Shown here piece by piece: positions 55,490 to 64,000 of a stretch of DNA of 64,000 nucleotides (position 1 is the first letter of the stretch; the number at the start of each line of letters is the position of its first letter). The DNA is from Maridesulfovibrio sp. (GTDB taxonomy: Bacteria; Desulfobacterota; Desulfovibrionia; Desulfovibrionales; Desulfovibrionaceae). The position numbers and the translations under genes are program-made. The notes under the pieces are model-generated. The model ran no database searches. It worked only from the letters and a program-made list of their open reading frames with translations, and was not told the origin of the DNA. The stretch covers positions 279,001 through 343,000 of the forward strand of contig NZ_OY763930.1 of assembly GCF_963667685.1 (NCBI RefSeq). Reading direction: 5' to 3'.

Positions 55490-56518
55490 ATGAGAAAATA
55501 CCCCGAGATATTAAATAAAATTATCAAAGAAAGCGGTCTAAACTTAAACCGCATCAGTAAACTTTCCGGAGTTTCAAATACTTACTTAACAAAACTAAGT
55601 AAAAAAATGATCAACCATCCGGGTAAGGACAAAATAGCATCCATCCTTCTGGCACTGAACAAACGTATCAGCAATGTAAATGAAGTTCTTGCTGAATACG
55701 ACTACCAGCCATTGTGTAAGCATGACATCCCGGCAATACTTAACAATAACCGCAAACGAAAAATCAGTGGTCCACTCATGCCTCATTACGACCGCCTTTA
55801 TTTCGAATTAATGCTGGTTGTTTTTGAACAGATCGGTGGAACTAAAATTGTCATCAAAAACCAGCCTAGCGGAATCTACCAGCCTTACCGGCTATATATG
55901 ATGAAAGAGTTCCAGCTGGAGCTGACAGGCGAAGAAGAGCGTTTCCTCTATGAAATTACAGGACACGTCGTTCGTGACAGATTGCGTCTTTTTGAAGAGA
56001 ACTGCGCCAAAGGTGACCTTATCAGTACCTATATGTGCAAGGAATGCCTGAATGAAACTCTGGATAAAACCCTGCCTCGCTTCATTGCTGACAATGACCA
56101 CGGAGGTCTTCAGCTCTTTGCCCAATACATGGCCAATGCGACATCCTGTGCTTTAAAATTCCCCGATCAGCACAAACTGCTGGTAACTAACCGCTGCTCT
56201 ATTTTCGAATTTTTCATACAGGATGCAGACGGTGCAAAGCCTGTGGTGAACTTTACCGGAACAGCAAACCACACATACAACAACCCTTATGACCAACATA
56301 ATCTTGAAGGGTTTTCCACCAGCGCTCCGGCCATGCTCAAATTATTTAAAACAGAAGTTGAAATGTGCAGAAAAGCTATGGGTCCTGGCGATTTTACCGA
56401 TGATCCTGAAATCTTCGTGAAACTTGTCATGGACAAATTTAAGAGATGGAAAGTGTCCCATGTATTCGAGGAAGCTCTGGACGAACTGATGTCGACACCC
56501 GACTTCAAGCTTTTTTAA
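55490..56518 (+). CDS. XRE-like regulator with large ligand-type domain
   Basis: The 342-residue protein starts with a helix-turn-helix of XRE type (EILNKIIKESGLNLNRISKLSGVSNTYLTKLSKK in blocks LNLNRISKLSGV and SNTYLTKLSKK). The remainder (about 90-342) is an unrecognised alpha/beta domain. It lies between a divergent racemase-like gene and the dipeptide transporter, and may sense their substrate. Confidence 0.65.
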   Translation: MRKYPEILNKIIKESGLNLNRISKLSGVSNTYLTKLSKKMINHPGKDKIASILLALNKRISNVNEVLAEYDYQPLCKHDIPAILNNNRKRKISGPLMPHYDRLYFELMLVVFEQIGGTKIVIKNQPSGIYQPYRLYMMKEFQLELTGEEERFLYEITGHVVRDRLRLFEENCAKGDLISTYMCKECLNETLDKTLPRFIADNDHGGLQLFAQYMANATSCALKFPDQHKLLVTNRCSIFEFFIQDADGAKPVVNFTGTANHTYNNPYDQHNLEGFSTSAPAMLKLFKTEVEMCRKAMGPGDFTDDPEIFVKLVMDKFKRWKVSHVFEEALDELMSTPDFKLF

Positions 56519-56606
56519 CAAAGATCAAAAACCAGGATCAGCCCTTTATTTACAAGCACAAACGCCAAGGTTTAATTTTTTTTTAAACCAAAGGGAGTCT
56601 TTTTGT

Positions 56607-56636
56607 TTGACTAAAGCGCAACTTTTAAACTAATTT
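56607..56636 (+). promoter_or_regulatory. Promoter of the dipeptide transporter operon
   Basis: TTGACT (56607-56612), 18-base spacer and TAATTT (56631-56636), 27 bases before the first gene. Confidence 0.55.
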
Positions 56637-56662
56637 AACATTTCAGTCACACACAAAGAACA

Positions 56663-57676
56663 ATGAGACCCTCCAAAATGGAACAAATTAACAAAAAAGA
56701 AATTCTGAGAATCAATAATCTCCAGACCTATTTTTTTTCTTCTGACGGCACAGCAAAAGCTGTGGACGGCGCTTCTTTTTCCCTCACCGAAGGAAAAGTT
56801 CTGGGGGTTGTCGGCGAGTCAGGATGCGGAAAAAGCGTTACTGCCCAATCAGTAATGAGGCTGGTTCCAAGCCCTCCCGGGAAGATAGTAGGCGGAGAAA
56901 TCCTTTTTGACGGTAAGGACCTGACCAAGCTCAGCATGAGCGAAATGCGTCATATCAGAGGCAACAGGATATCCATGATCTTTCAGGAGCCGATGACCTC
57001 CCTGAACCCGGTTTTCACCATCGGCGACCAGCTTTCAGAAATGTTTATCCTTCACCGGGGCATGAATAAAAGGGATGCTTTAGACGCTTCCATAGAAATG
57101 CTGGCAAAAGTACAGATCCCCGCACCCGAGGCACGGGCAAAAGAATTTCCGCACCAGCTTTCAGGCGGGATGCGCCAGAGGGTTATGATTGCCATGGCGC
57201 TTTCCTGTGAACCGGAAGTACTGATTGCCGACGAACCGACAACAGCTCTTGACGTTACTGTTCAGGCCCAGATTCTGGATCTGATCATTAAACTGAAAGA
57301 CGATTTCGGTACCGCTGTTGAAATGATCACCCATGACCTCGGGGTTATTGCTGAAACTGCGGATTCCATTGTTGTCATGTACGCCGGAAAAGTAGTGGAA
57401 CAGGCAGATACGATAGAACTGTTTGAGAACACCCTGCACCCCTATACAAGGGGATTGCTCAACTCCACACCGATTCTGGGCCGCCGTACCGCTGGTAAAT
57501 TTGAGCGTCTCAATGAAATAAAGGGAATGGTTCCCAGTCTCTACAACCTCCCCGAAGGATGTAAATTCTGCGAACGCTGCCCGGACGCCATGCCTGTCTG
57601 TAAGCAGAAGGAACCGGATCTCACCGAAATCAACGGCAGCCACGCGGTTCGATGCTGGCTGCATATCCCCAACTAG
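56663..57676 (+). CDS. dppD: Dipeptide/oligopeptide ABC transporter ATP-binding protein DppD-like
   Basis: The 337-residue ATPase has Walker A GESGCGKSVTAQS, signature LSGGMRQRVMIAMAL, Walker B VLIADEPTTALDV and the C-terminal oligopeptide extension with four Cys (GCKFCERCPDAMPVC), a candidate 4Fe-4S site. Start is uncertain: ATG at 56663 or 56678, neither with a good ribosome site. It is the first gene of dppD-F-A-B-C. Confidence 0.9.
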   Translation: MRPSKMEQINKKEILRINNLQTYFFSSDGTAKAVDGASFSLTEGKVLGVVGESGCGKSVTAQSVMRLVPSPPGKIVGGEILFDGKDLTKLSMSEMRHIRGNRISMIFQEPMTSLNPVFTIGDQLSEMFILHRGMNKRDALDASIEMLAKVQIPAPEARAKEFPHQLSGGMRQRVMIAMALSCEPEVLIADEPTTALDVTVQAQILDLIIKLKDDFGTAVEMITHDLGVIAETADSIVVMYAGKVVEQADTIELFENTLHPYTRGLLNSTPILGRRTAGKFERLNEIKGMVPSLYNLPEGCKFCERCPDAMPVCKQKEPDLTEINGSHAVRCWLHIPN

Positions 57677-57679
57677 CAT

Positions 57680-58645
57680 ATGTCTGAATTTTTATTGCAA
57701 GCAGAAGACCTCAAAGTCCATTTTCCCATCAAAAAAGGAATCCTCTCCAGAGTTCACGGATACGTATACGCAGTAGATGGTATTGATATAGAACTGCGTA
57801 AAGGGGAAACTCTGGGTATTGTCGGCGAGTCGGGGTGTGGTAAATCCACCGCCGGTCTGGCGCTGATGCGGCTCATCGAGCCTACATACGGAACCGTGCG
57901 CTGGAAAAACCGGGACATGGCCAGTATGTCCGCGTCCGAAATGCGCGCACTCCGCCGTGAAATGCAGCTCATTTTTCAGGACCCGTATTCCTCTCTGAAC
58001 CCGCGCATGAACGTAAACCAGATCCTGTCCAACCCAATGGACGTACATAGCCTATATAAAGGAAGTGAACGTGCAGACAGGTTGGCTTTTCTGCTCAAAA
58101 CTGTCGGCATGAACCCCGATCAGGGCATGCGCTATCCTCATGAATTTTCCGGTGGTCAGAGACAGCGTCTGGGTATTGCCCGGGCATTGGCCCTGAACCC
58201 GTCTGTAATCATCGGTGACGAACCGGTTTCCGCTCTTGACGTGTCCATTCAGGCTCAGATCATCAACCTGCTTATGGATCTCAAGAAGCAGTTCGACCTG
58301 TCACTTGTCATCATTTCCCACGACCTCGCCGTTGTTGAATACATCTGTGACCGCATCGTGGTTATGTATCTGGGTAAAGTTGTTGAGACCGGATCTTACA
58401 CCGAAATTTACAGCAACCCCAAACACCCTTACACCCAGGCTCTTCTTTCGGCAGTTCCCGTGCCGGACCCGCGCAGGGTGAGAACAAGGCAGATCCTTAC
58501 TGGAGACGTGCCCAGTCCGATAAATCCCCCGTCCGGTTGCAGGTTCCACACCCGCTGCCCCAAGGCGATGGATATATGCTCGCAGGAAATCCCCGTTGCC
58601 ACTGACTTCGGTGAGGGGCATCAGGCCACATGCCACTTGTATTAA
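57680..58645 (+). CDS. dppF: Dipeptide/oligopeptide ABC transporter ATP-binding protein DppF-like
   Basis: The 321-residue ATPase partners with DppD. It has Walker A GESGCGKSTAGL, signature FSGGQRQRLGIARAL, Walker B VIIGDEPVSALDV and the C-terminal Cys segment CRFHTRCPKAMDIC. It follows dppD after 3 bases. Confidence 0.92.
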   Translation: MSEFLLQAEDLKVHFPIKKGILSRVHGYVYAVDGIDIELRKGETLGIVGESGCGKSTAGLALMRLIEPTYGTVRWKNRDMASMSASEMRALRREMQLIFQDPYSSLNPRMNVNQILSNPMDVHSLYKGSERADRLAFLLKTVGMNPDQGMRYPHEFSGGQRQRLGIARALALNPSVIIGDEPVSALDVSIQAQIINLLMDLKKQFDLSLVIISHDLAVVEYICDRIVVMYLGKVVETGSYTEIYSNPKHPYTQALLSAVPVPDPRRVRTRQILTGDVPSPINPPSGCRFHTRCPKAMDICSQEIPVATDFGEGHQATCHLY

Positions 58646-58692
58646 GCGGCATGCATATCCAAGTGTAAACTTATTTTCTGGAGGTTGAATCT

Positions 58693-60204
58693 ATGAAACG
58701 TTTGGCATTTATTGCAACACTCGTCGCAATGCTGGCGTTGCCTTCTTTTGCCATGGCCAAGGCTGATCTGGTCATCGCAACCGATGCTCCGCCCCTGTCC
58801 ATGAACCCTCAGGCGCACTCTTCTGACGCCAACTTCTCTTACATGTCCAACTTCTTTGATGGACTGCTCCAGCGCAAGAACGGCAAGCTTGTTCCAGCTC
58901 TGGCAACTGAATGGGAACGCAAGGACGCCCTGACTTGGGTATTCAAACTGCGCAAGGGTGTAAAATTCCATAACGGAAACGATTTCAACGCCGATGACGT
59001 TGTCTTCACATTTGAGCGTATGAAGGATTCCAAGTACTCCAAACTGCTCAACTTCGGTAACTCCATCGCATCCATGGAAACTCCGGACAAATACACTGTT
59101 ATTTTCAAGACCGTAAAACCGGTCCCCTGGTTCGCCGAAACCATGCACCAGAACTTTATCGTGGATAAAGAATCATCCATTAACCGTGACGATGGCGATT
59201 ACAATACCAAGCCTATCGGTACCGGTGCTTACATTTTCGACGAATGGATCAAAGGTTCCTATCTCCGCATGCACGCCAACCCCAACTATTGGGAAGGCGC
59301 ACCCACCAAGTACAAAACCGTTGAAATGCGTCCTATCGTTGAGGAAGCAACCCGTTTTGCAGCTCTTGCCGGTAAGCAGGTAGACATGGTTAACGGTGTG
59401 CCGCTGACCCTGGCTGACCGCATCTCCAAGATGCCCACCGTTGAAATGATTCAGCGTCCCGCACGCCGCTGTATCTTCCTCTCTGTCGCCAACAAACCCG
59501 GCACTCCCTACGCTGACAAGCGTGTCCGCCAGGCTATTGCGTACGCCATCAATGAAGATGAAATCATCGCAAAAGTAATGCATGGTCAGGCAACCAAAGC
59601 CAATCAGATTCCTGATGCCGCGACTGTCGGTTATGATGCATCCATCAAACGTCTTGAGTACAACCCCGAAAAAGCAAAGCAACTTCTTGCTGAAGCCGGT
59701 TACAAGGACGGTTTTGAAATCACCATCGCAGGTCCTAACGACCGTTACATCAACGACGAAAAAATCTGTGAAGCTGTTGCTAAATACCTCGCCAGAGTCG
59801 GCCTCAAAGTCAATCTGGATGTTAAGCCCAAATCCATATTCTTCAGCGAGCTCACCAGCCAGAAGTACCCCTTCTACCTGATCGGCTGGTTCGACGGTTC
59901 CTATGACTTCGGCCGTTCCGCAGAAAAACTGCTGCACACCGTAGACAAAGACAAAGGTATGGGCGGATACAACGGAGCTTCCTACTCCAACCCGGATATG
60001 GACAAAAAACTTGAAGAATCTGCAAGCATCGTTGACCGCAGTGAACGAGCCAAGGCTCTTCAGGAAATCAACCGTATATCCATCGAAGACGTTTCCACCA
60101 TCCCCCTGCACTATCAGCAGGATATGTACGCCGTGGTCAAGGGCAAGAATATTAAGTTCACCCCGCGCCCCGACCGCTGGATCACTGTTAAGGAAATTCA
60201 GTAA
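58693..60204 (+). CDS. dppA: Dipeptide/oligopeptide ABC transporter substrate-binding protein
   Basis: The 503-residue periplasmic protein has a signal peptide (FIATLVAMLALPSFAMAK) and the SBP_bac_5 fold: LSMNPQAHSSDANF, FKLRKGVKFHNGNDFNADDVVFTFER in blocks and VRQAIAYAINEDEI. GGAGGT precedes the ATG. A GC-rich hairpin follows, and it may stabilise this mRNA so that more of the binding protein is made. Confidence 0.95.
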   Translation: MKRLAFIATLVAMLALPSFAMAKADLVIATDAPPLSMNPQAHSSDANFSYMSNFFDGLLQRKNGKLVPALATEWERKDALTWVFKLRKGVKFHNGNDFNADDVVFTFERMKDSKYSKLLNFGNSIASMETPDKYTVIFKTVKPVPWFAETMHQNFIVDKESSINRDDGDYNTKPIGTGAYIFDEWIKGSYLRMHANPNYWEGAPTKYKTVEMRPIVEEATRFAALAGKQVDMVNGVPLTLADRISKMPTVEMIQRPARRCIFLSVANKPGTPYADKRVRQAIAYAINEDEIIAKVMHGQATKANQIPDAATVGYDASIKRLEYNPEKAKQLLAEAGYKDGFEITIAGPNDRYINDEKICEAVAKYLARVGLKVNLDVKPKSIFFSELTSQKYPFYLIGWFDGSYDFGRSAEKLLHTVDKDKGMGGYNGASYSNPDMDKKLEESASIVDRSERAKALQEINRISIEDVSTIPLHYQQDMYAVVKGKNIKFTPRPDRWITVKEIQ

Positions 60205-60217
60205 CACCTAAAAATCA

Positions 60218-60237
60218 GGGGCCGCTCCAGCGGCCCC
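60218..60237 (+). terminator. Intra-operon hairpin between dppA and dppB
   Basis: GGGGCCGC and GCGGCCCC pair around a TCCA loop without a T run. It may block 3'-5' decay or cause partial termination before the permease genes, as often occurs after binding-protein genes. Confidence 0.65.
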
Positions 60238-60249
60238 GTTATAGATATC

Positions 60250-61215
60250 ATGGCATCATATATTTTTCGAAGATTGTTGCAGGGGGGACTGGTTCTTTTG
60301 GCTGTCTCCTTCGTGTGCTTCTGCCTCTTCCGCTACACAGGAGACCCCGTGCTCATGCTTGCCGGCAAATACGCCACTCAGGCCGAGCAGGAACAGGTCC
60401 GTAAAGACTACGGACTGGATCAACCCACCCATATTCAATATGTAAAATTTCTCGGCGGAGCGCTCAAAGGAGATTTCGGTAAGTCCTATATTAGTCAGGT
60501 TGACGCTTTGGACAGCATCCTTGAACGTTTTCCCGCCACATTTGAACTCGCCCTTGCTGCCATCTTCATCTCGTTCACTATCGGGGTAGGGCTGGGGATT
60601 GTTGTCTCCATATGGCCACAAGGGTTTATAGCCCGAACGATAATGGCCGGATCACTAATGGGGATCTCAATTCCCACATTTCTGATCGGTATCCTACTGG
60701 TCATGGTATTTTCGGTTTCTCTTGAAATTCTTCCATCATTCGGACGAGGCGAAACTGTCATGGTAGGCGACTGGCGAACCGGACTGCTCACCATTGACGG
60801 GTTAAAGCATATCATCCTGCCCGCGCTGACCCTTTCCGGCTACCAGCTGGCGGTCATGCTGCGACTAACACGCGCCGGTATGCGGGAAGTCATGGGCGAA
60901 GAATACATCAAAACAGCATGGGCCAAGGGACTTTCACCCTTCAAGGTCATCATGAAACACGCCCTGCGCAACGTAATGATCCCGGTTGTTACCATTGCCG
61001 GTCTGTCTTTCGGTGAACTTATCGCTTTCTCCATCGTAACCGAGACCATCTTCCAGTGGCCGGGCATGGGTAACCTCCTGCTGACCTCCATCTTCGAGAC
61101 AGATCAGCCCATCATTGTTACCTACATCATGCTCACCTCTTTCATAATCCTGTTCATCAACATCATGGTCGACATGCTTTACGCAGTGCTCAACCCCAAA
61201 ATTCGCTACGATTAG
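60250..61215 (+). CDS. dppB: Dipeptide ABC transporter permease DppB-like
   Basis: The 321-residue membrane protein with about six helices has the N-terminal permease start YIFRRLLQGGLVLLAVSF, and the EAA loop for ATPase contact (GEEYIKTAWAKGLSPFKVIMKHALRN in blocks EYIKTAWAKGLS). No ribosome site is clear in front. It precedes dppC after 8 bases. Confidence 0.93.
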   Translation: MASYIFRRLLQGGLVLLAVSFVCFCLFRYTGDPVLMLAGKYATQAEQEQVRKDYGLDQPTHIQYVKFLGGALKGDFGKSYISQVDALDSILERFPATFELALAAIFISFTIGVGLGIVVSIWPQGFIARTIMAGSLMGISIPTFLIGILLVMVFSVSLEILPSFGRGETVMVGDWRTGLLTIDGLKHIILPALTLSGYQLAVMLRLTRAGMREVMGEEYIKTAWAKGLSPFKVIMKHALRNVMIPVVTIAGLSFGELIAFSIVTETIFQWPGMGNLLLTSIFETDQPIIVTYIMLTSFIILFINIMVDMLYAVLNPKIRYD

Positions 61216-61223
61216 GAAATATA

Positions 61224-62102
61224 ATGAACAGCTCACTTTTAAAAAAGCGCATTAACAGCTTTAAAAAGGACAAGCCGGCGGTAATCGGCGCAACCATCCT
61301 GCTGATATTTATCATTGCCGGAATATTCGCACCCCTGCTGGCTCCCATGAACCCGTACGACCTAAGCTCCGTTGATCTCGGAAACATGCTCCAGCAACCT
61401 TTCTGGATGGATGGCGGTTCCAGCATTTTCCCGCTGGGGACCGATGATCAGGGACGCGGAATCCTTTCCACCATTCTTTACGGATTACGCACCTCGCTCA
61501 TAGTCGGCGGATCTGTCGTCACCATAGCCGGAACTTTCGGTATCGTCATGGGCATGGTCGGTGCTTACTACGGCGGTGTTATTGATGCATTTGTCATGCG
61601 CTGCGCCGACACAGTATTTTCCTTCTCTACTACCCTGCTGGCTGTACTGCTGCTTGGTGTGTTTGAGACCCGTGGAATAGGGACTGTTATCTTCGCTATC
61701 TGTATTGCGGACTGGGTAAAGTACGCACGGACGATTCGGGGTAGCGTGCTTGAAATTAAGAACAACCCTTACGTCATGGCCGCAAAAGCGTCAGGGGCTA
61801 AGGATTTTCGCATTATTTTCCAGCATATCCTGCCCAATGCCCTGCCGCCGATCTTCGTTGTCATGGCTGTTGACCTTGCAGTTGTTATCATGCTTGAAGC
61901 GACACTGAGCTTCCTTGGAGTCGGTGTTCCGCTGACTGAGCCTTCCCTCGGCATGATGATTGCCATCGGCAAAAACTACATCTATGCTGGAATGTGGTGG
62001 ATGACTCTCTTCCCGGGAGCAGCACTCATACTGCTGGTAGTGGGTATCAACCTTTTCGCCGACTGGTTGCGCGATGAGATGAACCCAAAACTGGCAAGAT
62101 AA
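61224..62102 (+). CDS. dppC: Dipeptide ABC transporter permease DppC-like
   Basis: The 292-residue partner permease has about six helices, the N-terminal segment before TM1 (INSFKKDKPAVIGATILL) and the EAA loop (YVMAAKASGAKDFRIIFQHILPN as VMAAKASGAKDFRIIF). AGGAAAT precedes the ATG. Confidence 0.93.
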   Translation: MNSSLLKKRINSFKKDKPAVIGATILLIFIIAGIFAPLLAPMNPYDLSSVDLGNMLQQPFWMDGGSSIFPLGTDDQGRGILSTILYGLRTSLIVGGSVVTIAGTFGIVMGMVGAYYGGVIDAFVMRCADTVFSFSTTLLAVLLLGVFETRGIGTVIFAICIADWVKYARTIRGSVLEIKNNPYVMAAKASGAKDFRIIFQHILPNALPPIFVVMAVDLAVVIMLEATLSFLGVGVPLTEPSLGMMIAIGKNYIYAGMWWMTLFPGAALILLVVGINLFADWLRDEMNPKLAR

Positions 62103-62144
62103 TATAATATATGATGCGCTAACGCGCTTTGTACTGATTTATTT

Positions 62145-62186
62145 AAGCCTCCGGAGGCCCCTGCCGGGGAGTCCCCCGGGGGCTTA
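62145..62186 (+). terminator. GC-rich hairpin after dppC
   Basis: AAGCCTCCGG pairs with CCGGGGGCTT around an inner CCCC/GGGG stem. No T run; it may stabilise the upstream mRNA or weakly terminate before the peptidase gene. Confidence 0.45.
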
Positions 62187-62267
62187 TAACCTTTTAACAA
62201 GCTTCGCGTACCTAGCTCTCAAAATCGAGTTGATATACGAAACTGCTACATCAATTGGATTTAGATC

Positions 62268-63407
62268 ATGACTGAACAAGAAACATACGACAACTTTCTG
62301 AAAGATTTTGAAAAAATCATTAACACTGACAGTGCCAGCGAAAATCTGGACGGTGTTGCCGAAGTTGCAGCTTTCCTTAAAGACAAATTTGACGCACTCG
62401 GTCTTGCTACCGAGATCACTCGTGAAGGTGAACGCGGTGTTCCATGCCTCAAAGCATGCACTCCGAGCAAAAATGGACGCTACGACTTCATGTTTATCGG
62501 CCACATGGACACAGTCTTCCCAGAAGGTGAAGCTAAAAACCGACCCTTTAAAATTGAAGGCGGACGCGCGCTTGGACCGGGAACCAATGATATGAAAGGC
62601 GGCCTGCTGGTTGCTCTCTACGCCATTGAAAAACTCAAAGCCGAAGGCAATCTTGAAAAGGTAGCCATCTGCGTTGCTTTCAATGGTGACGAAGAAGTGG
62701 GTTCAGAAAACTCCCGCACATGGATCGAAAAGACTGCCGCAAATTGCGACCGTGTATTTGTTTTCGAACCCTGCCGTCCCGACTACCGCCACGTCATGCA
62801 CCGCAAAGGTGGAGGAGTGGTACAAATTACAGCCAGCGGTATTTCCGCCCACTCCGGTGCTAACCCTGAACGCGGGGCAAACGCTTTGGTGGAACTGGCA
62901 GGACACATACCTGTTATTCATACCCTGAATGACATGGATAATGCCATCACTGCCCAGTGCAACGTGATTAAGGGCGGCGACAAATTCAACATCATCCCCG
63001 ACCATGCAGAGCTTACTGTTGACGTCCGCGTGGGAACCAGAGAAGAAGCAGACATTGTAACTGAATTCTTCAAAAAACTGCCGGAAACAAACTATGTGCA
63101 AGGGGCTTCGATCCAAGTCTCCGGCGGTGTTGACCGCCCTCCCATGGAATACACCGACAAAACCATGGCCATGTGGGAAGTTCTGCACGCGGAGGCCGCT
63201 AAGCTTGGCATTGATTCAGCATGGATTTCGACCGGAGGCTGCTCTGACGGTAACTGGACAGCTGCCTTGGGCATCCCGACTATCGACGGTATGGGAACTG
63301 TAGGTGAGAACTCCCACCGCGAAGACGAATACATGGAACTGGACAGCATTGTGCCCATGATCAACATTGTTGCCAATACCTGCCTGACAATTGCTGACAA
63401 CCAATAG
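62268..63407 (+). CDS. M20-family peptidase/deacylase (glutamate carboxypeptidase-like)
   Basis: The 379-residue protein has the M20 zinc set: GHMDTVFPEG (His), GTNDMKGG (Asp), NGDEEVGSE (Glu pair), ENSHREDEYM (last His), and the lid-domain segment SAHSGANPERGAN. Members cleave terminal glutamate, peptides or N-acyl amino acids. After dppC it is separated by about 165 bases with a hairpin; it may process the imported peptide. Confidence 0.92.
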   Translation: MTEQETYDNFLKDFEKIINTDSASENLDGVAEVAAFLKDKFDALGLATEITREGERGVPCLKACTPSKNGRYDFMFIGHMDTVFPEGEAKNRPFKIEGGRALGPGTNDMKGGLLVALYAIEKLKAEGNLEKVAICVAFNGDEEVGSENSRTWIEKTAANCDRVFVFEPCRPDYRHVMHRKGGGVVQITASGISAHSGANPERGANALVELAGHIPVIHTLNDMDNAITAQCNVIKGGDKFNIIPDHAELTVDVRVGTREEADIVTEFFKKLPETNYVQGASIQVSGGVDRPPMEYTDKTMAMWEVLHAEAAKLGIDSAWISTGGCSDGNWTAALGIPTIDGMGTVGENSHREDEYMELDSIVPMINIVANTCLTIADNQ

Positions 63408-63427
63408 ATAATTTAAAAAACATATCA

Positions 63428-63467
63428 AAAAAAGGACTTGCAGAGTTATCTGCAAGTCCTTTTTTAT
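63428..63467. terminator. Bidirectional terminator
   Basis: AAAGGACTTGCAGA and TCTGCAAGTCCTTT form a perfect stem with A and T runs on either side, shared by the peptidase and the convergent DUF805 gene. Confidence 0.92.
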
Positions 63468-63494
63468 TTCTGAATTAGGGCTTGATCAGTTAAA

Positions 63495-63818
63495 CTAATC
63501 AGTCTTTTTCAGGCAAATAAAAAGCAGGTAGGCCAGACCTACCACTGGAATCAACCCAACGGCCACAAGCCTTGGACTGCGCCCTACAGCATTAAGTCTG
63601 CGGATGAAAAGAGCTACACAAGGCAGGGATGTACCGATCAGGAACAACCCTGTCACAGTATCTACCACTTTTTTAGCTAAAGGGTGGTCAATGTACCCAA
63701 GCAAAAACAGCACACAGATGATGCCACTATGGACAAGAATAAACCTGCTGAATTCACGATAATCTGCCTTATCATGAAAGTTATTAAACTTCTTAAGTAT
63801 TTCTAAGTAAAATCTCAT
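63495..63818 (-). CDS. DUF805-family membrane protein
   Basis: The 107-residue protein has three or four helices and a weak DUF805 pattern (DKADYREFSRFIL, FIRRLNAVGRSPRLVAVGL). AGGAG stands before the ATG at 63818; the frame reaches 63842. It is related to the protein at 35058-35417. The window end (63819-64000) holds no other gene that I can see. Confidence 0.75.
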   Translation of the reverse strand: MRFYLEILKKFNNFHDKADYREFSRFILVHSGIICVLFLLGYIDHPLAKKVVDTVTGLFLIGTSLPCVALFIRRLNAVGRSPRLVAVGLIPVVGLAYLLFICLKKTD

Positions 63819-64000
63819 TATATTTCTCCTGTTCTCAGGCAACCAAGACGTTTTTGACCTGCATTTCTTCGTTTCTAATCACATTTGTGTCAAGAATTTT
63901 CCTCAAATTTGGAACCTCCCCACCCGGCAAATCAACCCGCAATAGTAGGGTATTTGGTAACCGATTTTTTTTAAAATCACCCCTTGACGGAACATAAAAG

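Noticed and set aside
59173-60207. 344-codon minus-strand open frame opposite dppA
   Set aside because: A shadow of dppA codon bias; no domain or signal.
1-64000. CRISPR arrays, rRNA genes and prophage structural genes
   Set aside because: No regularly spaced repeats, no rRNA-like sequence and no capsid, tail or terminase genes were found.

Overview
The window looks like chromosome from a Desulfovibrio-type sulfate reducer (Desulfovibrionaceae, probably a marine Maridesulfovibrio or close relative). This is inferred from gene content: tungstate uptake beside fdhD, fdhE and moaA for formate dehydrogenase maturation, spermidine synthesis through carboxyspermidine, a yebC-ruvCAB cluster, a CgeB-type glycosyltransferase and many sensory proteins. 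There is no rRNA in the window to confirm it.

Layout. 1-5 kb: tungstate-binding protein (minus strand) divergent from fdhD, then fdhE-moaA and a transposase-derived gene that overlaps the moaA end. 5-10.4 kb (minus): yebC-ruvC-ruvA-ruvB, a diguanylate cyclase and rlmE. 10.4-18 kb: CgeB-like glycosyltransferase, dual-BON lipoprotein, GntR regulator, a non-coding stretch with a possible 22-codon gene, a PAS histidine kinase, an orphan secreted protein and an Lrp regulator. 18-25 kb: kbl-tdh threonine degradation, a small HTH protein, an AsmA protein, a membrane protein, a MerR regulator and tRNA-Val(GAC).

25-37 kb is an accessory block between tRNA-Val and a decayed tyrosine integrase. It encodes a 7TM-DISM histidine kinase with a lipobox, its NarL/LuxR-type response regulator, and three envelope transcription units: an NlpC/P60 lipoprotein; a six-gene unit (DUF805, small periplasmic protein, AsmA, LURP-one-like membrane protein, transglutaminase-like protein, TPR protein); and a two-gene unit (Cys-rich secreted protein, RlpA-like lipoprotein). 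Each of the three units has the same 24-base element upstream, in the same orientation relative to the gene. I read this as an undescribed, two-component-controlled envelope module, and it is the most interesting part of the window.

37-42 kb: a flavin reductase divergent from a TetR regulator with four matching operators, then a GNAT-RLAN-ATP-grasp fusion protein followed 11 bases later by a SET-domain methyltransferase, a possible peptide or protein modification pair. 42-49 kb (minus): speA, carboxyspermidine dehydrogenase and decarboxylase, and agmatinase, a complete arginine-to-spermidine route, then an acyltransferase. 49-54 kb: a YkgJ-type Cys-cluster protein, a response regulator with a degenerate HD domain, and pirin, nitroreductase and YceI genes. 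54-64 kb: an Asp/Glu racemase-like gene divergent from an XRE-like regulator, then a dipeptide ABC transporter operon with an M20 peptidase, and a DUF805 gene. Together these suggest import and processing of a peptide or acylated amino acid.
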